Notes: generated by a model from the sequence alone, not told the origin. 64,000 nucleotides of DNA from Erythrobacteraceae bacterium WH01K (GCA_027941995.1 CP115966.1:1488001-1552000), one strand, 5' to 3'. Positions 51,008 through 59,019 are shown, counted from the first letter of the stretch. Numbers and translations are program-made.

Positions 51008-51032
51008 GCTTGCTTTTCAAGATTTTGGCGCT

Positions 51033-52385
51033 TCAGCCGGAGGCGTTTGTCCACGCCCCCATAGAGCCCAGATAGATATCGAGGTGCTCGAAACCCTTGC
51101 TGGCCAGCCAACCCGCCGCAACGCTCGCCCGCATGCCGCTCGCGCACATCAGCGTGTAGTGGCGGTCGCGGTCGAGCTCTTCCCACCGCGTGTTGAGCTC
51201 ACCGACATAGATATGTCCTGAGCCGTCGATGCTTGCTTCTTGCCGTTCGTCCGCGTCGCGCACGTCGAGCAAGGTCCACTCGCCGCTGTCTTGATCGAGC
51301 CTGCGCGCGACTTCCTCGGTGCCAATCATGGGAATGCTGCGCATCGCTTTGCCCTGTGCGGCGGCTGGAACCACGCCGACATAGCCGCCCACAACATTAT
51401 CGAGACCGATGCGCACCAGATGGGCCATGGCCTGGGCTAGCTGGCCTTCCTCGGAAGCAATGAGGGCGATCCTGTCGCCTTCACCGAGGAACCATCCGGC
51501 AAAGGCCGGTATCATTCCAACCGGAAGGCACATGGCACCCGGCAGATGGCCGGCAGCGTAGGCGAGCGGCTCGCGCACATCGACCAGGTGATCGGCGCCG
51601 CTCTCGCTAAGGTCTTCCAGCCCCAGACGCCTTGGCCGCATGACGCGCGGCGCGGCATCGGACCCTGCAAGGTTGAGCCGCTCCATCAGCCGGAAATAGG
51701 GCGGCTGGTAGTGGTGCTCTGCTACCTTCGCCTCGATGAACTCGTCGCGGTCGGAGATGCGCAGGCGCGGGTTGTTGCGCCGCTCGTGGCCGATTGTCGA
51801 GAATTCCCGGTCCGCCATTCCCGACCCGCAGACCGAGCCCGCACCATGCGCCGGGTAGATAATCGCCTGATCGCCGAGGCCGCAAAGTTTCTGCAGGGAG
51901 TCGAATAGAAGGCCCGCGACTTCTTCCTTGCGCTCGGGATAGAAATCGGTGCGCCCGACATCGCCGACGAACAGGGCATCGCCGGTAAAGACGCCGACCG
52001 GCCCCTCGGAATATTCGCTGTCATGGATGACGAAAGCGAGATGATCGTCGGTGTGTCCAGGTGTTTCAAGCACTTCGATCTTCAATTGACCCAGCTCGAA
52101 ACAATCGCCTTCGCGCGCGGTCCTGGCAAAGATGACTTCGCCTGCCGCGTTGGGCCCGTGATAGACCGTGGCTCCTGTCAAATTGGCCAAGATCGGCGAG
52201 CCGCTGAGCAGATCCTCATTGCGATGGGTTTCGAAGATATGCGTTATCTCCAGCCCTTCGGCCCGGGCCTTTTCGACATAGACCTCGCAGTCCCGGCGCG
52301 GATCGATGACCGCTGCCTTTCCGCCCGAGCCGATGATGTAGGAAAGGTGTGAGAGACCGGGGGTTTTGATTTTCTCCAGAAACAT
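51033..52385 (-). CDS. MBL-fold/double-rhodanese fusion protein, CstB-like
   Basis: A 450-residue protein of three domains. The N-terminal MBL domain has the variant metal motif THRNEDLLSGS instead of THxHxDH, followed by LETPGHTDDHLAFVIHDS, and TGDALFVGDVGRTDF. A first rhodanese-like domain (LVDVREPLAYAAGHLPGAMC) lacks the catalytic Cys. The C-terminal rhodanese domain has LLDVRDADERQEASIDGSGH and the active loop CASGMR. It resembles CstB and related persulfide dioxygenase-sulfurtransferases. The start at 52385 is supported by an AAGGAAG site; 52409 is the longer option. It faces the DoxX-like gene and is monocistronic. Confidence 0.88.
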   Translation of the reverse strand: MFLEKIKTPGLSHLSYIIGSGGKAAVIDPRRDCEVYVEKARAEGLEITHIFETHRNEDLLSGSPILANLTGATVYHGPNAAGEVIFARTAREGDCFELGQLKIEVLETPGHTDDHLAFVIHDSEYSEGPVGVFTGDALFVGDVGRTDFYPERKEEVAGLLFDSLQKLCGLGDQAIIYPAHGAGSVCGSGMADREFSTIGHERRNNPRLRISDRDEFIEAKVAEHHYQPPYFRLMERLNLAGSDAAPRVMRPRRLGLEDLSESGADHLVDVREPLAYAAGHLPGAMCLPVGMIPAFAGWFLGEGDRIALIASEEGQLAQAMAHLVRIGLDNVVGGYVGVVPAAAQGKAMRSIPMIGTEEVARRLDQDSGEWTLLDVRDADERQEASIDGSGHIYVGELNTRWEELDRDRHYTLMCASGMRASVAAGWLASKGFEHLDIYLGSMGAWTNASG

Positions 52386-52456
52386 GCGACTTCCTTGTCT
52401 GTTGCTCACAACTTGTAACGTTCGGGCTCGTTACAGATTGAAAAATGTTACGACGT

Positions 52457-53161
52457 TTAATCGATCCCGAGTTCGGCCTTGATGGCGGCAGGACTTTCGA
52501 AACGTTCGGCTTCGGGCCTGCCGATGGCAGGCTTTGCGTTGATCCAGGTATCTTCGCACACGAATTCAAGCAGGCTCGCCGCTAGATCAGCATGACGGCA
52601 GCGGAAACAGCCTTCTGCCAAGCGTTCGTCCGTAATGACGGCATCGCCGGTGTAAGGCTCATCCAGCAGCCAGCCCGGCCGTGCGGCCGTCCATTTGATA
52701 CCTTGGGCGTCGCTGAGCATCGCTTCCATGGCGCGCATCTGCTCGAGTATATTGAACAATGCAGGCTTGGCGGTGAGCTCAAACCAGGCCGGGACGCTCG
52801 ACTGATGTTCGACAAAGGCAGCGGAGATCACGGCAATGCGGTCGATCTTCGTCTGTGCCATCGCCCCGAGCAGGTTGCGCGTGCCATCGGTATAAAGCGG
52901 CGGTGGATCGATCGCATTGCCCGGACCAAAAGCGACACCGAGGGTCGAGATAACCGCGCGGCAGCCATCGAGATCGCCAGCGAAATCGTCCGACAGCACA
53001 TCGCATTCGATATATTCGAAGTCGCCCACCCGCTCGTCTGGTCCGGGCACCGTGTGTTCGAAGGCGCGGATCGGTATGTCCCGGGCAAGGGCATGCCTCA
53101 GTAGCTCGGTGCCGGTCTTCCCGCCTGCGCCGAAGACAGCGATGGGCCTCGTATCGGTCAT
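52457..53161 (-). CDS. NAD(P)-binding atypical SDR family protein
   Basis: A 234-residue Rossmann-fold protein. The nucleotide motif is AVFGAGGKTGTELLRHAL near the N-terminus, followed by IECDVLSDD, VISTLGVAFG and a C-terminal RPGWLLDEPYTGDAV. This is the NmrA/atypical SDR fold without the Tyr-x3-Lys of active SDRs, so it may be a redox sensor or a dehydrogenase of unknown substrate. It is on the same strand as the lipoprotein gene upstream (93 bp gap). Confidence 0.82.
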   Translation of the reverse strand: MTDTRPIAVFGAGGKTGTELLRHALARDIPIRAFEHTVPGPDERVGDFEYIECDVLSDDFAGDLDGCRAVISTLGVAFGPGNAIDPPPLYTDGTRNLLGAMAQTKIDRIAVISAAFVEHQSSVPAWFELTAKPALFNILEQMRAMEAMLSDAQGIKWTAARPGWLLDEPYTGDAVITDERLAEGCFRCRHADLAASLLEFVCEDTWINAKPAIGRPEAERFESPAAIKAELGID

Positions 53162-53254
53162 CTGCTTGTTCCTGTTAAAACTGGTGAGGGCGACGAAGGG
53201 CGGAGGCGCGGGCGCATGGGGTAACCGACGGCCCGCCCATGCGCCCTGCCAGTA

Positions 53255-53743
53255 TCAGGCTCCCTCGGCTGGACAGGTGGTATAGCCCCAAAAGCCAAAC
53301 TCATCCTTGGCTCTTGGCGCTGCCACGATCATCTCCTGCATCTGCAGGCTCGCATCGCCTTCATCATCCAGCATGCGGGTTCTGATCCGAAGCTCACCGT
53401 TCGAATAGCTGCCGGGGCCATCGGCAGTGACGGGGATCAATTTGCCATTGATCTTGATTGCTCCGCCCCCGTCGCCGTCATAGACAAATGAGGGAAAGGC
53501 CACTTCGGTCAGGCGGAACTGGCAGGCCTGTCCTGCGCCCAGAGCAGCAAGATCCGCGTCATTCATGGTCCCGGGAAGCATGAGGCCTGAGTCAACATTT
53601 GCCAGTGCACTGGCCGCATCCTCGATCGGCGCGGCAGTGGCAGGCGGGTCGAGCTGGGCTTCGCGGTCGTTGCCCGGAGCGGTGTTCGAATTGCAGGCGG
53701 CAAGCGGTAGCGCGATGAGCGCCGTGAAAGCTATCTTGTTCAT
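53255..53743 (-). CDS. Lipoprotein of unknown function
   Basis: A 162-residue lipoprotein. The lipobox is LPLAAC (Cys17), followed by a polar linker rich in Ala/Pro/Asp and a beta-rich domain with CQFRLTEVAFPSFVYDGDGG and INGKLIPVTADGPG. The last residues hold a second Cys pair partner (TTCPAEGA). I do not recognise the family. It overlaps the DUF305 gene by 4 bp, which suggests a shared envelope role. Confidence 0.7.
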   Translation of the reverse strand: MNKIAFTALIALPLAACNSNTAPGNDREAQLDPPATAAPIEDAASALANVDSGLMLPGTMNDADLAALGAGQACQFRLTEVAFPSFVYDGDGGGAIKINGKLIPVTADGPGSYSNGELRIRTRMLDDEGDASLQMQEMIVAAPRAKDEFGFWGYTTCPAEGA

Positions 53744-54267
53744 GGCTGCATCTCCTCGGGCAGGCGTTCTTCGGTTCGAGGACCGTTCTGCTCGATATCG
53801 TCTATGAGGTATTTCATCTCGGCGATTTCGCGGCGCTGTGCGACAATGATGGCCTGCGCGAGTTCGCGCACGCGAGGATCTTTCAGGCTCGCGCGTTCGC
53901 TGGTCATGATCGCGATTGAGTGGTGCGGGATCATTGCTGCCATATATTCGGTATCGTCAACGGTGGTCTGGCTGCGCACCAGCCATAGTGCGAGCGCGAA
54001 CACAAAGGCCCCGACGCCCAGGATGATCAAGTTCTTGGTCCGGTCCTTGTACATGCCCCACATGAAGAGCAGCATGACGACCATCATCATCGCACCCATG
54101 ACGAACATCATCCAGAAGCGCGTTTCGCTCCAGAAAAGATCATCGACGGTAAAGGTGTTGGCATACATCAGGAAGAACATGATCACGGTCGAGGTCGACA
54201 CCATGGCCATGAATCGCCAGTAGCTGCCGCCCCCTCCCTTGTCCGAGTGGGAGGTCTTTTCGGTCAT
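53740..54267 (-). CDS. DUF305 domain membrane protein
   Basis: A 175-residue protein with four hydrophobic segments in its first two thirds (WRFMAMVSTSTVIMFFLMYA, FWMMFVMGAMMMVVMLLFMW, and a third near LIILGVGAFVFALALWLV). The DUF305 core follows: DDTEYMAAMIPHHSIAIMTS, then REIAEMKYLIDDIEQ. The paired His and Met-rich membrane part suggest metal binding, and DUF305 proteins are frequent in copper-resistance loci. The start at 54267 follows GGAG. It overlaps the ion-channel and lipoprotein genes. Confidence 0.88.
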   Translation of the reverse strand: MTEKTSHSDKGGGGSYWRFMAMVSTSTVIMFFLMYANTFTVDDLFWSETRFWMMFVMGAMMMVVMLLFMWGMYKDRTKNLIILGVGAFVFALALWLVRSQTTVDDTEYMAAMIPHHSIAIMTSERASLKDPRVRELAQAIIVAQRREIAEMKYLIDDIEQNGPRTEERLPEEMQP

Positions 54268-54677
54268 GCTTTTTCTCCTTTTTGCATCATGGTCCAGAAT
54301 AGCTGCGCCGAGCAGCTGATGAGAGCGAAGCCGGTAAGGGCCTCGACGCCGGCGAGAACTCTCAGGTGCTCGGTCGGATAAATGTCGCCCAGGCCCAGTG
54401 TGGTCACGTTGATGAGCGAGAAATAGAAGTAGTCCATCCAGTCCATGGAAGGCGCCTTGTCGAACCCTCCCAGGCCCCATTGCGCGCCCAGCCAGAAACC
54501 TGCGGCAAAAAGGATCGCGACCAGGAAATGCGACGCGAGCACGAGTAGCGAGACTGCAAGCTTTCCCAGCGTATCGCGGCGGCGATCGAGAAGCCGGTGG
54601 CCGACACCCAGAATGGCAAGGTGGGAAGCGACGGCTGCAAGGAACAGAAAGACGGCGAGAAGGAGCGCGGTGATCAT
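54264..54677 (-). CDS. Two-TM potassium-channel-like protein
   Basis: A 137-residue membrane protein with the selectivity-filter-like sequence INVTTLGLGDIYPTEHLRVL between two membrane helices; TLGLGD compares to the TVGYGD of K+ channels, with leucine replacing tyrosine. A further hydrophobic N-terminal helix is present (ALLLAVFLFLAAVASHLAIL). It has no cytosolic RCK domain. Its place between the glutaredoxin-MauE and DUF305 genes, both overlapping by 4 bp, is unusual. It may be an ion leak or a membrane-potential device in metal stress. Confidence 0.85.
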   Translation of the reverse strand: MITALLLAVFLFLAAVASHLAILGVGHRLLDRRRDTLGKLAVSLLVLASHFLVAILFAAGFWLGAQWGLGGFDKAPSMDWMDYFYFSLINVTTLGLGDIYPTEHLRVLAGVEALTGFALISCSAQLFWTMMQKGEKA

Positions 54678-55423
54678 GCGAGAAGCTTCGCGCCCATCCA
54701 CAGACCCATTCCGATCATGAACAGATTTTCGGTCAGCGAGACGAAGCCGAGCGGCACATTGCTGCCCCCACCGACGCAAGCGCATTTGAGCTCACGCTTG
54801 TCGATGTAGACAGCCTTGAAGACGCTGACAGTGCCGACGGTGCCAATGAACAATGCCAGCGGGGCCGAGAGCCAGGTCAGCGCGCCTGCGGTCATCAGAA
54901 TGCCGGCAGCGGCTTCGCCGAACGGGTAGACGAAGCCATAGGGCACCCAGCGCCGTGCGAGCAGATCGTAGTTGAGGAACATTGTCGAGAAACTGCGCAC
55001 GTCCTGAAGCTTCTGGACGGCGAGCAGGGTCATCGACAGGCTGACGAACCATTCCGCGGCCCGGACGGTGAACAGATCGTCAAAAAACGCCCAGCTCAGC
55101 CCTAGCGCGAGCAGCAGCGCGACCGCGAAAATCGCAATGACCGGCTGATAGCTGGTCTCGCCTTCCTCTGGCTGCGAACGGCTCTTGCCGAAGAACTCGC
55201 GGACATCGTCATAGCCGCCAATGCGCTTGTCTTCGATAAAGGTCTGCGGGGTGGTCTCGACGTTGTGCTTGTCCTTGAATGCGTCGGTTTCCTCCCTGCT
55301 GGTCAGGTGATGATCCTCGACCTCGAAGCCTTGCCGTGTGAGGAGATCGACCGTCTTGATGCCATAGGGACAGACATGGTCCTCCATGACCATACGGTAG
55401 ACCGCCGCTGTTCGGGTCGTCAT
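54674..55423 (-). CDS. Glutaredoxin-MauE fusion protein
   Basis: A 249-residue protein. The N-terminal glutaredoxin domain has a monothiol-like CPYG site (MVMEDHVCPYGIKTVDLLTR) and the cis-Pro region TTPQTFIEDKRIGG. The C-terminal part is a MauE-type membrane domain of four or five helices ending with ELKCACVGGGSNVPLGFVSL, then TENLFM. MauE proteins assist disulfide formation in periplasmic enzymes. Fusing a glutaredoxin to MauE suggests electron transfer across the membrane. Start at 55423 has GGAG six bases upstream; 55435 is an alternative. It overlaps the ion-channel gene by 4 bp. Confidence 0.85.
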   Translation of the reverse strand: MTTRTAAVYRMVMEDHVCPYGIKTVDLLTRQGFEVEDHHLTSREETDAFKDKHNVETTPQTFIEDKRIGGYDDVREFFGKSRSQPEEGETSYQPVIAIFAVALLLALGLSWAFFDDLFTVRAAEWFVSLSMTLLAVQKLQDVRSFSTMFLNYDLLARRWVPYGFVYPFGEAAAGILMTAGALTWLSAPLALFIGTVGTVSVFKAVYIDKRELKCACVGGGSNVPLGFVSLTENLFMIGMGLWMGAKLLA

Positions 55424-55535
55424 GAATCGCTCCATCTGTTTTGCCTGACGTTTCTCGTGCTCAACGCCGGTTTTCGGTGAACGGTTTCGAAAAAGCCCGG
55501 CGTAAAAGCGGCAAAGCTGGTTGAAGAAGGTGCCA

Positions 55536-56888
55536 TCACCTTTTCTCTCCTGACCCATCATCTTCAGGAGATGCGGGCGCTTCGGAATTGCGCGAGAGGT
55601 AGATCCATTCTCCCACGAAGACTGCGACGATGCCGATCGCCGCGTAGGCGACAACGGCAGGATCGCTGCGCAATTTGGCCGCGGTAAAGGCTGCGAGGAC
55701 CACGCCATCTGCCGCGAGCGCTGTCAGAAGTATTGTTGCGCGCGCGCCGACTTCCTTGCGCAGGTGGCGCAGGACGCCCCAGTGAACCAGCATATCCATG
55801 ACGAGGTAGAAGAAGGCGCCCAGCGAGGCGATCCTTGACAGATCGAACAGGACCGCAAGCGTCCCGGCAATGACCACCGTATAGACCAGCATGTGGCTGC
55901 GAATCCCGCCGCTCATGCCGAAATGGCTGTGCGGGATCATCTTCATGTCGGTCAGCATCGCAAGCATGCGCGACACGGCAAATACGCTCGCTATCACGCC
56001 CGAAGTGGTGGCGGCGATCGCGATCGCCACGGTGAAATAGAAGCCCAGTTCTCCCAGCGCCGGACGCGCCGCAGCCGCGAGCGAATAATCGCGCGCCTCG
56101 ACGATCTCGGATATGCTCAGGCTCGAACCCACCGCCACTGCGACAAGCAGATAGATCACGATGCAGACGGCTATCGAGATCATGATGGTTCGGCCGACAT
56201 TCTTGTGCGGGTCAACGATTTCGCCGCCGCTATTGGTAATCGTGGTGAAGCCTTTGAAGGCGAGGATCGAGAAAGCAACCGAGGCGAGCAGGGCTTCTGC
56301 ATTGGTCAGCGAAACGGACTGCGAAAATGCGCCTGATGAAAATCCGCTGGCCCAGATCGCCGCGACTGCGAACAGCGCGATACCGCCGATCTTGATGGCG
56401 GACATGATGAGCGAGAAGCCGCTTACCGACTTGTTGCCCGCTGCATTGACGAGATAGGCGAAGATGATGAGTGCAAGCGCTGCCAGCGAAACGAGCCACC
56501 CGCTGCTTTCGAGGCCAAACGGGCGCAGCGCGTAAGTCGCAAAGGTGCGGGCCACGAGGCTTTCATTGATGACCATCGACAGAGCCATCAGGAGCGATGC
56601 CGACGCGGCAATGACGCCGGGTCCGTAGGCCTTCTGCAAGATCATCGCGATGCCGCCCGAAGACGGCCATTTGTTCGACATCTTGATATAGCTGTAGGCC
56701 GCCAGCGAAGTTACCAGCGCGCCGGCGATGAAAGACAGGGGGAAGAGCGGACCGGCGAGCTCGGCGATCTGCCCGGTCAGCGCGAATATGCCGGCACCGA
56801 TCATGACGCCGGTACCCATCGCAACGCCGCCCAGCAGGGTTATCGAGCCAGCCGTTTCGCTTTGATTCTCGTGCTCATGGTCTTGCAA
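55536..56888 (-). CDS. APC-superfamily amino-acid permease
   Basis: A 450-residue transporter with about twelve membrane segments. The N-terminal motif GVMIGAGIFALTGQIAELAG (TM1, with the unwound GxGIF) and FSILAFKGFTTITNSGGEIV, then DPHKNVGRTI in the middle are typical APC features. The end is acidic. It imports or exchanges an amino acid that cannot be told from sequence. It has its own promoter candidate of the ECF type at 56938-56965, and is followed by the glutaredoxin-MauE gene after about 110 bp. Confidence 0.9.
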   Translation of the reverse strand: MQDHEHENQSETAGSITLLGGVAMGTGVMIGAGIFALTGQIAELAGPLFPLSFIAGALVTSLAAYSYIKMSNKWPSSGGIAMILQKAYGPGVIAASASLLMALSMVINESLVARTFATYALRPFGLESSGWLVSLAALALIIFAYLVNAAGNKSVSGFSLIMSAIKIGGIALFAVAAIWASGFSSGAFSQSVSLTNAEALLASVAFSILAFKGFTTITNSGGEIVDPHKNVGRTIMISIAVCIVIYLLVAVAVGSSLSISEIVEARDYSLAAAARPALGELGFYFTVAIAIAATTSGVIASVFAVSRMLAMLTDMKMIPHSHFGMSGGIRSHMLVYTVVIAGTLAVLFDLSRIASLGAFFYLVMDMLVHWGVLRHLRKEVGARATILLTALAADGVVLAAFTAAKLRSDPAVVAYAAIGIVAVFVGEWIYLSRNSEAPASPEDDGSGEKR

Positions 56889-56937
56889 GACTTTCCCCTG
56901 TCGATGGTCTCCCGTGAAAGAAAGATTATGTCGACCA

Positions 56938-56965
56938 GTACGTTCGCCCTTGCCGCGTCCCTCAA
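56938..56965 (-). promoter_or_regulatory. Candidate ECF-type promoter, weaker copy, upstream of APC permease
   Basis: On the minus strand TTGAGGG (56965-56959) is followed after exactly 14 bp by AACGTAC (56944-56938). The -35 word and the spacer length match the three strong copies near 58.6 and 60.0 kb; the -10 word shares CGTA. It ends about 50 bp before the APC start codon. I rate it lower than the others because the -10 is only partly conserved. Confidence 0.55.
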
Positions 56966-57100
56966 AAAACTTTCAGGACAAAGCCGGAGAGTTGCGTTTT
57001 GCTCGGGGCGCTCGAGCAAATTGCGGCCTAAAGCGGACTGCCTGCGCGACCGAAAAACGCTCCGCGAGTTTCAAGGCAAGCGGCCATCGCCGCCGATCTG

Positions 57101-57376
57101 CTACGTCCTGAATCGGTTCCGGAAAAATCGCAGCATTGGCACCCCAATGATCGCGATGTACCAACCGTACAAAAAGCTGCCGAGAGCGCCTGCCAGAAAG
57201 CCCGAGATGGTCAGCCATTCGAACCCGGGAAGCAGCGGCGCCCACGCTTCGTGCATGTGCGCCTGTTCGGGCGCGAGCAGGCCGAAACCGATGCAGATCA
57301 GGTAGCTGAAAAGCAGGAAGAGGCTGAGTGTCCAGCCCCATATCAGTATTGAGGTTTTGACCGAATAGTCTGACAT
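57101..57376 (-). CDS. DUF5676-like small membrane protein
   Basis: A 91-residue protein with two membrane segments (LIWGWTLSLFLLFSYLICIG and FLAGALGSFLYGWYIAIIGV, then PMLRFFRN). The layout LLPGFEWL between the helices and the FLYGWYIA motif resemble DUF5676 membrane proteins, which occur with DUF411 and copper genes. The ATG is 44 bp after the DUF411 stop on the same strand, so it is probably the third gene of the operon. Confidence 0.8.
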   Translation of the reverse strand: MSDYSVKTSILIWGWTLSLFLLFSYLICIGFGLLAPEQAHMHEAWAPLLPGFEWLTISGFLAGALGSFLYGWYIAIIGVPMLRFFRNRFRT

Positions 57377-57420
57377 GATGGTCCTCCGTTAGAGTTGGCG
57401 CTGAGATGGCTTGTCCATGG

Positions 57421-57888
57421 TCACGGGTAGGATGCGAAAACGCGCTGCCCGCCTGAGCCGAAGGCGATGACATCATACGGCTGCACCCGGTCCCCGGCTT
57501 CCATTCCGGGCGAGCCAAGCGGCATTCCGGGCACAGCCAGGCCTGCCACGCCTTCGGGGCTTTCGCGTAATAGTTTCGCGATGGCATCGGCGGGCACGTG
57601 GCCTTCGATGATATAGCCATCGACTTCCATCGTGTGGCACGACCACAGATCCTGCGACACACCCCTGGCTGTCTTGAGCGCAGCCATGTCGTCGGTGTCG
57701 ACCGAGGCGACCTCTGCTTCGAGTCCGTGTTCTACGTGACCGGCCCAATTGAGACAGCAGCCGCACCCTGCGTCGCGGAACATGGTGTAGGTCGCGGCCT
57801 GGGCCGCATTCGAGCAGGCTGCAATGGCGAGGAGGAGCGAGGCCGCCAGCGAACGGCGTAGCGGTCTCGAATCTTTCATAAGGTTCAT
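57421..57888 (-). CDS. DUF411 metal-binding periplasmic protein
   Basis: A 155-residue protein with a signal peptide or lipobox (LLLAIAACSN), then the DUF411 core: CGCCLNWAGHVEHGLEAEV, SCHTMEVDGYIIEGHVPADA, and PGMPLGSPGMEAGD. The CGCC and SCHTM sites bind copper in known family members. It overlaps the methyltransferase gene by 4 bp and is followed by the DUF5676-like gene. Its expression is expected from the divergent ECF-type promoter. Confidence 0.92.
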   Translation of the reverse strand: MNLMKDSRPLRRSLAASLLLAIAACSNAAQAATYTMFRDAGCGCCLNWAGHVEHGLEAEVASVDTDDMAALKTARGVSQDLWSCHTMEVDGYIIEGHVPADAIAKLLRESPEGVAGLAVPGMPLGSPGMEAGDRVQPYDVIAFGSGGQRVFASYP

Positions 57889-58571
57889 TGAGCATTGCCT
57901 TTCTTGATGCCGCGCCAGAGAGAAATGGTTCCGGTCGCGGTATGGATACGATCGAGCAATTCGGCGTCCGCGAAAATCTCGGCGAGCAATTTCTCGACGG
58001 CTCCGTCGGCGCTCGGCTGGGTGTCCTTGACGCCGTCGAGAAGCTGAACGCTCGAACGGAACAGCGCGCGCATGAGTGGAGCATCCTGCCGCATATAGTC
58101 GGCAATCAGCGCCATGCCCCCGGGGGCGAGCAGGTTCTCGATCTGGTCGAGGATCGCGCGCTTTTGCGATACGGGGACCTGGTGAAGGACGAGGCTGCTG
58201 ACGATCTTGTTTGGCCGCCAGCCGTCGGAAAGCTCGAGACTATCGAGAAAGCCGTTGTGCCACCGGACCATATCGGCTCCGGCACCGAACTTGCGCTGCG
58301 CGATAGCCAGCGCTGCGGGGTCGGGCTCAACGCCGATGAAGCCGGCTTCGGGGCAGTTGGCCATCAGCGCCCTGAGCAAGGTCCCGGTGCCGCACCCGAC
58401 ATCGATGACCTTGTCGCCGGGCAGCAATGCGGCCTTTTCGACGATTGCGCGGCGCCACCGTCTCTCGCGCGTAAAGACTGCGATCGCGCGATCATAGAAC
58501 GGCGTGAGCCAGCTTTTGCCCAGCGGCGGAGTGAACTCGCGCTCTTTTGGCGGAACTGCCGCGCTTTTCAT
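57885..58571 (-). CDS. Class I SAM-dependent methyltransferase, UbiE-like
   Basis: A 228-residue methyltransferase with an intact SAM motif (KVIDVGCGTGTLLRALMANC), the acidic end of strand 2 in FIGVEPDPAALAIAQRKFG, the motif VSSLVLHQVPVSQKRAILDQ and the post-motif LLAPGGMALIADYMRQD. Start at 58571 follows AGGAGCC. It is the first gene of an operon with the DUF411 gene (4-bp overlap) and the DUF5676-like gene, driven by a candidate ECF-type promoter divergent from the cnrYXH-like genes. The substrate is unknown; a metal or thiol acceptor would suit the context. Confidence 0.88.
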   Translation of the reverse strand: MKSAAVPPKEREFTPPLGKSWLTPFYDRAIAVFTRERRWRRAIVEKAALLPGDKVIDVGCGTGTLLRALMANCPEAGFIGVEPDPAALAIAQRKFGAGADMVRWHNGFLDSLELSDGWRPNKIVSSLVLHQVPVSQKRAILDQIENLLAPGGMALIADYMRQDAPLMRALFRSSVQLLDGVKDTQPSADGAVEKLLAEIFADAELLDRIHTATGTISLWRGIKKGNAQ

Positions 58572-58625
58572 GCCATGGCTCCTATTCGACGCTGGTACTT
58601 GCCGCTGTTGCTTGACTTACTCCTC

Positions 58626-58653
58626 TTACGCGTCGCCGACCCGCACCCCTCAA
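58626..58653 (-). promoter_or_regulatory. Candidate ECF-type promoter, methyltransferase-DUF411 operon
   Basis: On the minus strand TTGAGGG (58653-58647) is followed after 14 bp by CGCGTAA (58632-58626). It mirrors the divergent plus-strand copy at 58663-58690, and the two -35 words form the inverted repeat CCCTCAA-N9-TTGAGGG. The 5' leader to the methyltransferase start would be about 50 bp. Confidence 0.75.
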
Positions 58654-58662
58654 AAAAGAAAC

Positions 58663-58690
58663 TTGAGGGTTTGCGCGAAGCATCGCGTAT
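58663..58690 (+). promoter_or_regulatory. Candidate ECF-type promoter, cnrYXH-like operon
   Basis: TTGAGGG (58663-58669) is followed after 14 bp by CGCGTAT (58684-58690), 30 bp before the anti-sigma-like gene. This is the autoregulation site expected for an ECF sigma factor operon. The same two words with identical spacing occur at 60017-60044. Confidence 0.8.
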
Positions 58691-58719
58691 AGGAACCGTG
58701 CAACCGACAGGAGCAAGGG

Positions 58720-59016
58720 ATGCGTGACAATCAGACACTCGATGCGATGCTCGGCACCATGGCCTCGCAGAAGGCTGGCGACGTGCCGCCCGACTTCATG
58801 AACGGCGTCTGGCAGCGCGCAGGGCAGCTGGGGGAAATTGCCGATCAGCGGCGCAGAATGGCCTTGTTCGCCGGTCTGTTTGTCGTCGGCCTAACGGCAG
58901 GCGCAGGGACCAGCGGATGGCCGTCCGAAAACGGCGCTCCTACAGAAATTGTTGGCGAGAGCCTCGTTGGCGGAGAATCCCTGTCACCCGCTGCATTGCT
59001 TCATGTGGGGTCATAG
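58720..59016 (+). CDS. CnrY-like anti-sigma factor (putative)
   Basis: A 98-residue protein with a cytosolic N-terminal part (DNQTLDAMLGTMASQKAGDV to about residue 45), one membrane helix (MALFAGLFVVGLTAGAGTSG) and a short periplasmic tail. It has the size and layout of CnrY, which holds the sigma factor at the membrane, and is followed directly by a CnrX-like sensor and an ECF sigma gene, the cnrYXH order. Sequence similarity to CnrY is not directly recognisable, so the call rests on layout and context. The ATG follows ACAGGAGCAAGGG. Confidence 0.65.
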   Translation: MRDNQTLDAMLGTMASQKAGDVPPDFMNGVWQRAGQLGEIADQRRRMALFAGLFVVGLTAGAGTSGWPSENGAPTEIVGESLVGGESLSPAALLHVGS

Positions 59017-59019
59017 ACG

